Source: Pseudomonas reinekei
GTDB taxonomy: Bacteria; Pseudomonadota; Gammaproteobacteria; Pseudomonadales; Pseudomonadaceae
Direction of reading: 5' to 3'
Length of the DNA: 64,000 bases
NCBI RefSeq assembly: GCF_001945365.1
Contig: NZ_MSTQ01000016.1
Coordinates: forward strand, 1-64,000
Part shown: in pieces, positions 58,508 to 64,000 of the stretch
Layout: each line of letters starts with the position of its first letter
How positions within the stretch are numbered: the stretch's first letter is position 1
The notes under the pieces: generated by a model
Seen by the model: the letters and a program-made list of their open reading frames with translations, nothing else
Told to the model about the DNA's origin: nothing
Databases searched by the model: none
Translations under genes and position numbers: made by a program

Positions 58508-61339
58508 TTAAACAGTAAAGGCGTCTTGCAGCAGTTTTTCCTGCTGCTCAGCGTGCATCGATGCATAACCGCATGCCGGTGCAGCAGAAGCCTCACGGCC
58601 CGCGTATTCGAGTACGAGAGACTTGTCGAGGTTGCTGATGCTGCGACGCATGTGGTGTTGGCTGCAGTACCACGCACCCTGGTTCATCGGCTCTTCCTGA
58701 CACCAAACGGCAGCTTTGACGTTGGTGTAAGGAGCCAGGACGTCTTTCAAGTCGTCCTCAGGGAATGGGTACAACTGCTCGATACGCACGATGGCGATAT
58801 CGTCACGGCCTTCGGCACGGCGTTTTTCCAGCAGGTCGTAGTAGACCTTGCCGCTACACAGCACAACGCGCTCGACCTTTTTCGGGTCCAGGGCATCGAT
58901 TTCCGGGATCACGGTCTGGAACGAACCTTCGGCCAGATCTTCCAGGGTCGAAATGGCCAGTTTATGACGCAACAGCGACTTCGGAGTCAGAACGATCAAT
59001 GGCTTGCGCAGTGGGCGAATCACCTGACGGCGCAGCAAGTGATAAATCTGAGCCGGCGTGGTCGGTACGGCGACCTGAATGTTGTGCTCGGCGCACAGTT
59101 GCAGGTAGCGCTCCAGACGAGCCGACGAGTGCTCCGGACCCTGACCTTCATAACCGTGCGGCAGCAGCATGGTCAGACCGCAGAGACGGCCCCACTTGTG
59201 CTCGCCACTGGTGATGAACTGGTCAATAACCACCTGAGCGCCGTTGGCGAAGTCGCCGAACTGGGCTTCCCAGATCACCAACGCATCCGGCGTGGTGGTC
59301 GAGTAGCCGTATTCGAATGCCAACACTGCTTCTTCGGACAGGAACGAGTCGTACAGATCGAAACGTGGCTGGCCGTCGAACAGGTTCTGCAGCGGGATGT
59401 AGGTGCCCGCGTCTTTCTGGTTGTGCAGGACAGCGTGACGGTGCGAGAACGTACCGCGACCGATGTCCTGACCCGTCATGCGAATCGGGTGACCTTCGAA
59501 CGCCAGGGTCGCGTACGCCATGGTTTCGGCGTAACCCCAGTTGATCGGCAGGCCGCCGGCTTGCATCTTCTGACGGTCTTCGTAGATTTTCGAGACCTGG
59601 CGCTGAACCACGAAGCCTTCCGGGATTTCCAGCAGCTTGGCGGACAGTTCCTGCAAGGTCTTGAGGTCGAAGCGAGTGTCGTGACGCGCAGTCCAGGCGT
59701 GACCCAGATACGGACGCCAGTCCACGAACAACTCTTTGTTCGGCTCTTTGACCAGGCTTTTCACTACGTGCAGACCGTTGTCCAGCGCGTTGCGGTATTC
59801 GTCGACTTTCGCCTGAACACGCTCTGCGTCGAGCACACCGGCCTGGGTCAGATGATCGGCATACAGCTCACGGGTAGTGCGCTGCTTGGTGATCTGCTGA
59901 TACATGATCGGCTGGGTGCCGCTTGGCTCGTCGGCCTCGTTATGGCCGCGACGACGGTAGCAGACCAGATCGATCACCACGTCACGCTTGAACTGCATGC
60001 GGTAGTCGATGGCAAGCTGGGTCACGAACAATACGGCTTCCGGGTCATCACCATTCACATGGAGGATCGGCGCCTGGATCATTTTCGCAACGTCGGTCGC
60101 GTACTCGGTGGAACGCGAGTCCAGCGGGTTGCTGATGGTGAAACCGACCTGGTTGTTGATCACGATGTGCACAGTACCGCCGGTTTTGAAACCGCGGGTC
60201 TGCGACATCTGGAAGGTTTCCATCACCACACCCTGACCTGCGAAAGCAGCGTCACCGTGGATGGAGATCGGCAGAACTTTCTCACCGGTAGGGTCGTTAC
60301 GACGATCCTGACGGGCACGGACCGACCCCTCGACCACTGGCGATACGATTTCCAGGTGGGACGGGTTGAAGGCCATGGCCAGGTGAACTTCACCGCCGGT
60401 GGTCATCACGTTGGACGAGAAGCCCTGGTGGTATTTAACGTCACCGGAACCCAGTTCGACCTTTTTCTTGCCTTCGAACTCGTCGAACAACTCGCGCGGG
60501 TTCTTGCCGAAGGTGTTGACCAACACGTTCAGACGGCCACGGTGGGCCATGCCGATAACGATTTCCTTGGTGCCGTAGGAACCGGAACGCTGGATCAACT
60601 CGTCGAGCATCGGAATCAGGCTCTCGCCGCCTTCCAGACCGAAACGCTTGGTACCCGGGTATTTGGTGCCCAGGTATTTTTCCAGGCCTTCACCGGCAGT
60701 CACGCGCTCAAGCAGATGGCTCTTGATGTCGGCGGAGTACGTCGGACGGCCGCGCACGCTTTCCAGACGCTGCTGGAACCACTGGCGCTGCTCGGAATCG
60801 GTGATGTGCGTAAATTCAGCGCCGATGGTGCGGCAATATGTCTGCTGCAACGCTTCGTGAATTTCGCGTAGGCTCGCTTCCTCTTTGCCGATGAACAGGT
60901 CGCCGGCACGGAAGGTCGTATCAAGATCGGCATTGGTCAAGCCGTAATGATTGATCGACAGGTCTGCAGGTGCAGGACGCTGCCACAGCCCCAGCGGGTC
61001 AAGCTGGGCTGCCTGGTGGCCACGCATACGGTAGGCCTGGATCAATCGCAGCACTTCAACTTGCTTCTTCTCGTGCTCACTGCTCACGCTGCCGGCGGAA
61101 ACCGGTTGGGCGCGGCGCTGGTTCTTTGCCAGCAAGACGAAATGATCGCGAATTGTGGAGTGCGAAACATCGGTGGCAGAGTTGCCGTCAGCAGGCAACT
61201 TCTGGAAGTAGGTGCGCCACTCTTCTGGCACAGCGTTAGGGTCGTGCAGGTAGAGCTCGTAGAGCTCTTCCACATAGGCAGCGTTACTACCGGACAGGTA
61301 GGCGCTGTTCCACATGCGCTGCATCACGCTTTCTTGCAT
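58508..61339 (-). CDS. sucA: 2-oxoglutarate dehydrogenase E1 component
   Basis: 943 residues, full length. N-terminal E2-binding helix (LSGSNAAYVEELYELYLHD); ThDP-binding region with IGMAHRGRLNVLVNTFGK, HGDAAFAGQGVVMETFQM and CYRRRGHNEADEPSGTQP; transketolase-like C-half with RGTFSHRHAVLHNQ and LLPHGYEGQGPEHSSARLER. It decarboxylates 2-oxoglutarate and transfers the succinyl group to SucB. First gene of the suc set, after sdhB with a ~260-base gap. Confidence 0.97.
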   Translation of the reverse strand: MQESVMQRMWNSAYLSGSNAAYVEELYELYLHDPNAVPEEWRTYFQKLPADGNSATDVSHSTIRDHFVLLAKNQRRAQPVSAGSVSSEHEKKQVEVLRLIQAYRMRGHQAAQLDPLGLWQRPAPADLSINHYGLTNADLDTTFRAGDLFIGKEEASLREIHEALQQTYCRTIGAEFTHITDSEQRQWFQQRLESVRGRPTYSADIKSHLLERVTAGEGLEKYLGTKYPGTKRFGLEGGESLIPMLDELIQRSGSYGTKEIVIGMAHRGRLNVLVNTFGKNPRELFDEFEGKKKVELGSGDVKYHQGFSSNVMTTGGEVHLAMAFNPSHLEIVSPVVEGSVRARQDRRNDPTGEKVLPISIHGDAAFAGQGVVMETFQMSQTRGFKTGGTVHIVINNQVGFTISNPLDSRSTEYATDVAKMIQAPILHVNGDDPEAVLFVTQLAIDYRMQFKRDVVIDLVCYRRRGHNEADEPSGTQPIMYQQITKQRTTRELYADHLTQAGVLDAERVQAKVDEYRNALDNGLHVVKSLVKEPNKELFVDWRPYLGHAWTARHDTRFDLKTLQELSAKLLEIPEGFVVQRQVSKIYEDRQKMQAGGLPINWGYAETMAYATLAFEGHPIRMTGQDIGRGTFSHRHAVLHNQKDAGTYIPLQNLFDGQPRFDLYDSFLSEEAVLAFEYGYSTTTPDALVIWEAQFGDFANGAQVVIDQFITSGEHKWGRLCGLTMLLPHGYEGQGPEHSSARLERYLQLCAEHNIQVAVPTTPAQIYHLLRRQVIRPLRKPLIVLTPKSLLRHKLAISTLEDLAEGSFQTVIPEIDALDPKKVERVVLCSGKVYYDLLEKRRAEGRDDIAIVRIEQLYPFPEDDLKDVLAPYTNVKAAVWCQEEPMNQGAWYCSQHHMRRSISNLDKSLVLEYAGREASAAPACGYASMHAEQQEKLLQDAFTV

Positions 61340-61599
61340 GCTTGGTCACCCTCGGTTAGGGGAACACCACCGGCGTCGACACCGAGCAAACTTGCAGAAG
61401 TCCGAATGCAGCGACCAAAACAAGCCACCTAGGATCACGCTGATAGTCCGGGTACCAGCCCGGATGCCCCTGCTTGTCTCATTTCTTCAAAATAAGAGCG
61501 GCAGCCTTATAAGCTGCTGCTCAGGTTAAAACTACGGCGCCGGTTGAAGCCTGCGCCGCAGCATCTACGGTACAGCGGTCTACGGGTACAGCAGCTGAA
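61340..61599. other. sdhB-sucA interval (260 bases)
   Basis: No gene seen. On the minus strand it holds two small hairpins, TCCGGG/CCCGGA around 61456-61475 and a GCAGCAGCTTATAAGGCTGCCGC-type stem around 61498-61522, then GAGGG before sucA. It may contain an internal promoter for the suc genes. Confidence 0.5.
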
Positions 61600-62304
61600 T
61601 CACACGCCGCTTTGCAGCAACATGTTACGAATGTGACCGATGGCCTTAGTCGGGTTCAGGCCTTTCGGACATACGTTGACGCAGTTCATGATCCCGCGGC
61701 AGCGGAATACGCTGAACGGGTCATCCAGCGAAGCCAGTCGCTCGGTCGTCTTGGTGTCACGGCTGTCTGCCAGGAAGCGGTACGCTTGCAGCAAAGCAGC
61801 TGGCCCCAGGAACTTGTCCGGGTTCCACCAGAAGGACGGGCAAGAGGTCGAGCAGCAAGCGCACAGGATGCACTCGTACAGACCGTCGAGCTTTTCGCGC
61901 TCTTCAGGGGACTGCAGACGCTCGATGGCCGGAGCCGGCGTGTCGTTCTGCAGGAATGGCTTAACCTTCTCGTATTGCTTGTAGAAGATGCTCATATCGA
62001 CGACCAGGTCACGGATAACCGGCAAACCTGGCAGAGGACGAACGATCAACTTGTTACCTTTTACAACAGCAGACAGCGGCGTGACGCAGGCCAGGCCGTT
62101 CTTGCCATTGATGTTCATGCCATCGGAACCGCATACGCCTTCACGGCAAGAGCGACGATAAGAGAAACCTTCGTCCTGCTCTTTGATCAGGGCCAGTACG
62201 TCCAGCACCATCAGGTCTTTACCACCGGTATCGACCTGGAATTCCTGCATGAACGGCGCGGCGTCCTGATCAGGGTTGTAACGATAAACGCTGACTTGCA
62301 ACAT
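61600..62304 (-). CDS. sdhB: Succinate dehydrogenase, iron-sulfur subunit
   Basis: 234 residues from ATG 62304 (MLQVSVYRYNPDQD); a GTG three codons upstream is possible. Cysteine sets for three clusters: SCREGVCGSDGMNINGKNG...C (2Fe-2S), CILCACCSTSCPSFWWNPD (4Fe-4S) and CRGIMNCVNVCPKGLNP (3Fe-4S). It carries electrons from SdhA to ubiquinone at the inner membrane. Starts 12 bases after the sdhA stop. Confidence 0.97.
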   Translation of the reverse strand: MLQVSVYRYNPDQDAAPFMQEFQVDTGGKDLMVLDVLALIKEQDEGFSYRRSCREGVCGSDGMNINGKNGLACVTPLSAVVKGNKLIVRPLPGLPVIRDLVVDMSIFYKQYEKVKPFLQNDTPAPAIERLQSPEEREKLDGLYECILCACCSTSCPSFWWNPDKFLGPAALLQAYRFLADSRDTKTTERLASLDDPFSVFRCRGIMNCVNVCPKGLNPTKAIGHIRNMLLQSGV

Positions 62305-62315
62305 GGCGGCCACCC

Positions 62316-64000
62316 TTAATAAGTCCGAATCTTAGGTTCAAAAGTCGGAACAGTCTTCGGCGAGAAGTTCACAGCACGCTTGGCCACGCGCTTGTCACCC
62401 GGGAAGTACAGGGTGTGGCACAGCCAGTTTTCGTCGTCACGATCTTCGAAGTCTTCACGGGCGTGAGCGCCGCGGGACTCTTTACGAACTTCAGCAGCAA
62501 TGGCGGTAGCTTCAGCTACTTCCAGCAGGTTCTGCAGTTCCAGAGCCTCGATACGTGCGGTGTTGAACGCCTGCGACTTATCGTTGATCTTGACGTTGGC
62601 GATGCGCTTGCGCAGGTCAGCCAGCTGGGCAATACCCTTCTGCATGTATTCGCCGGTACGGAATACACCGAAGTAGTTCTGCATGCAGTTTTGCAGTTCG
62701 CGACGCAGGGTAGCCACGTCTTCGCCTTCTGTACGCTCGTTCAGAGCGGACAGACGCGCCAGGGCAGCTTCGATGTTGGCGTCGGTGGCGTCATCGTATT
62801 CGATGCCGTCGGTCAGTGCTTTTTCCAGGTGCAGGCCGGCAGCGCGACCGAATACCACCAGGTCGAGCAGCGAGTTGCCGCCCAGACGGTTGGCACCGTG
62901 AACCGATACGCAAGCCACTTCGCCCACTGCGAACAAGCCTGGGATGATTGCGTCTACGCCGTCGGCGTCCTGAGTGATCGCCTGGCCATGAATGTTGGTG
63001 GCAACGCCGCCCATCATATAGTGGCAAGTCGGAACAACAGGAACCGGAGCAACCACCGGGTCAACGTGTGCAAACGTCTTGGACAGTTCGCAGATGCCTG
63101 GTAGACGGCTGTGCAGCACTTCCTCGCCCAAGTGGTCGAGTTTGAGCATTACGTGGTCGCCATTCGGACCGCAACCGTTACCGGCAATGATTTCCTTAAC
63201 CATCGAACGGGCAACGACGTCACGACCGGCAAGGTCTTTGGCGTTCGGAGCATAACGCTCCATGAAACGCTCGCCGTGCTTGTTGATCAGGTAACCACCC
63301 TCACCACGGCAACCTTCTGTAACCAGTACACCGGCACCGGCGATGCCGGTCGGGTGGAACTGCCACATTTCAATGTCTTGTACCGGCACGCCGGCACGCA
63401 GTGCCATACCAACGCCGTCACCGGTGTTGATCAGGGCATTGGTGGTCGAAGCGTAGATACGACCTGCACCGCCGGTAGCCAGTACGGTGGCCTTGGCGCG
63501 AATGTAGGTGGTTTCACCAGTTTCGATGCAGATGGCGATAACGCCGACGAATTCGCCTTGAGCGTTTTTCACCAGGTCAACCGCGTAGTACTCGTTCAGG
63601 AACGTGGTACCGGCTTTCAGGTTGCCTTGATAAAGGGTGTGCAGCAGAGCGTGACCGGTACGGTCGGATGCCGCGCAAGTACGCGCAGCTTGGCCGCCTT
63701 TACCGTAGTCCTTGGACTGACCACCGAACGGACGCTGATAGATGCGGCCTTGCTCGGTACGGGAGAACGGCAAACCCATGTGGTCCAGTTCGAAAACTGC
63801 GGCCGGGCCTTCCTGACACATGTATTCGATAGCGTCCTGGTCACCGATGTAGTCGGAACCCTTGACGGTATCGTACATGTGCCAGCGCCAGTCATCGTTC
63901 GGGTCAGCCGACGCGATGGCGCAGGTGATGCCGCCCTGGGCGGATACAGTGTGCGAACGAGTCGGGAAAACCTTGGTGATCACGGCAGTCTTGTGACCGC
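62316..64000 (-). CDS. sdhA: Succinate dehydrogenase, flavoprotein subunit (5' end cut by right edge)
   Basis: About 561 codons of a ~590-residue protein; the first ~28 residues, with the FAD dinucleotide motif, lie beyond the window. Visible: TRSHTVSAQGGITCAI (FAD His), GLPFSRTEQGRIYQRPFGG, RTGHALLHTLYQG, MEMWQFHPTGIAGAGVLVTEG-type active-site block (EMWQFHPTGI) and ANRLGGNSLLDLVVFGRAAG. Succinate oxidation in the TCA cycle and complex II. sdhC, sdhD and gltA would be expected to the right. Confidence 0.97.
   Translation of the reverse strand, partial: GHKTAVITKVFPTRSHTVSAQGGITCAIASADPNDDWRWHMYDTVKGSDYIGDQDAIEYMCQEGPAAVFELDHMGLPFSRTEQGRIYQRPFGGQSKDYGKGGQAARTCAASDRTGHALLHTLYQGNLKAGTTFLNEYYAVDLVKNAQGEFVGVIAICIETGETTYIRAKATVLATGGAGRIYASTTNALINTGDGVGMALRAGVPVQDIEMWQFHPTGIAGAGVLVTEGCRGEGGYLINKHGERFMERYAPNAKDLAGRDVVARSMVKEIIAGNGCGPNGDHVMLKLDHLGEEVLHSRLPGICELSKTFAHVDPVVAPVPVVPTCHYMMGGVATNIHGQAITQDADGVDAIIPGLFAVGEVACVSVHGANRLGGNSLLDLVVFGRAAGLHLEKALTDGIEYDDATDANIEAALARLSALNERTEGEDVATLRRELQNCMQNYFGVFRTGEYMQKGIAQLADLRKRIANVKINDKSQAFNTARIEALELQNLLEVAEATAIAAEVRKESRGAHAREDFEDRDDENWLCHTLYFPGDKRVAKRAVNFSPKTVPTFEPKIRTY

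Noticed and set aside
57335..60871. A very long open frame (over 1100 codons) on the plus strand opposite sucB and sucA
   Set aside because: It lies antisense to two certain TCA genes and crosses their intergenic gap. Long antisense frames are expected from the third-position GC bias. It has no ribosome site and no recognisable protein character.
1..64000. CRISPR arrays, integrases, transposases and complete prophages
   Set aside because: No regularly spaced identical direct repeats and no recombinase motifs were seen; repeats found are REP/REPIN type or tRNA duplication.

Overview
The window is a chromosomal segment of a fluorescens-group Pseudomonas. The evidence is GC-rich coding with strong third-position bias, REP/REPIN elements of the GTGGGAGC...GCTCCCAC type, a single riboswitch-headed cobalamin operon, the sdh-suc-lpd TCA cluster followed by a BraB/BrnQ carrier, and an SSS-type sensor kinase like MxtR/CrbS. 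Most of it is core genome. Positions 1-1279 (the start of an Rhs polymorphic-toxin-type protein) look like accessory DNA.

Layout. 1-2607: Rhs N-terminus (cut by the left edge) and a three-gene XRE regulator/unknown/Sel1 operon. 2722-7423: YkvA-family protein, a candidate small RNA, an FKBP lipoprotein, and a translationally coupled diheme cytochrome c plus membrane-anchored catalase-fold protein. 7552-8093: a tandemly duplicated tRNA-Val/tRNA-Asp unit, each copy with its own terminator. 8253-19596: rdgC, a BASS transporter, a guanidine-II riboswitch with the guanidinium exporter sugE/gdx, an MFS-acyltransferase fusion, a TDT carrier, mxtR-like kinase, rmuC and a small Sel1 protein. 19597-25511: a long gene-poor stretch, two proteins of unknown function, FadL, a periplasmic glutathione peroxidase, and a MarR-MFS-small membrane protein unit with two matching palindromic operators. 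25626-34925: a ten-gene operon for late aerobic cobalamin synthesis (cobO-cobB-bluB-cbiB-cobD-cobQ-cobU-cobT-cobC-cobS) read leftwards from a B12 riboswitch. 35131-42189: sorbosone-type dehydrogenase, O-methyltransferase, two NlpC/P60 lipoproteins, hda, a PerM-type permease and a DUF2066 protein. 42190-46101: purM-purN, DUF3108, OsmC and pirin. 46248-53091: dienelactone hydrolase, htpG behind a sigma-32-like promoter, two hotdog thioesterases, a small lipoprotein behind an AlgU-like promoter, MAPEG, DUF599 and brnQ. 53466-64000: sucD, sucC, lpd, sucB, sucA, sdhB and sdhA (cut by the right edge), all leftward.

How the genes fit together. The right end encodes 2-oxoglutarate dehydrogenase, succinyl-CoA ligase and succinate dehydrogenase as consecutive TCA steps. 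The cob operon converts cobyrinic acid to adenosylcobalamin, including making the lower ligand with BluB, and closes feedback through its riboswitch. The guanidine riboswitch and exporter form a self-contained detoxification unit.

I found no CRISPR array, integrase or complete prophage, and no clearly new multi-gene system. The least explained items are the cytochrome/catalase pair, a repeated ~130-bp module with inverted DnaA-box-like sites next to candidate small RNAs, the ~960-bp gene-poor stretch before position 20589, and a REPIN that has become the C-terminal coding sequence of cobB. All function calls come from reading the sequence without database searches.
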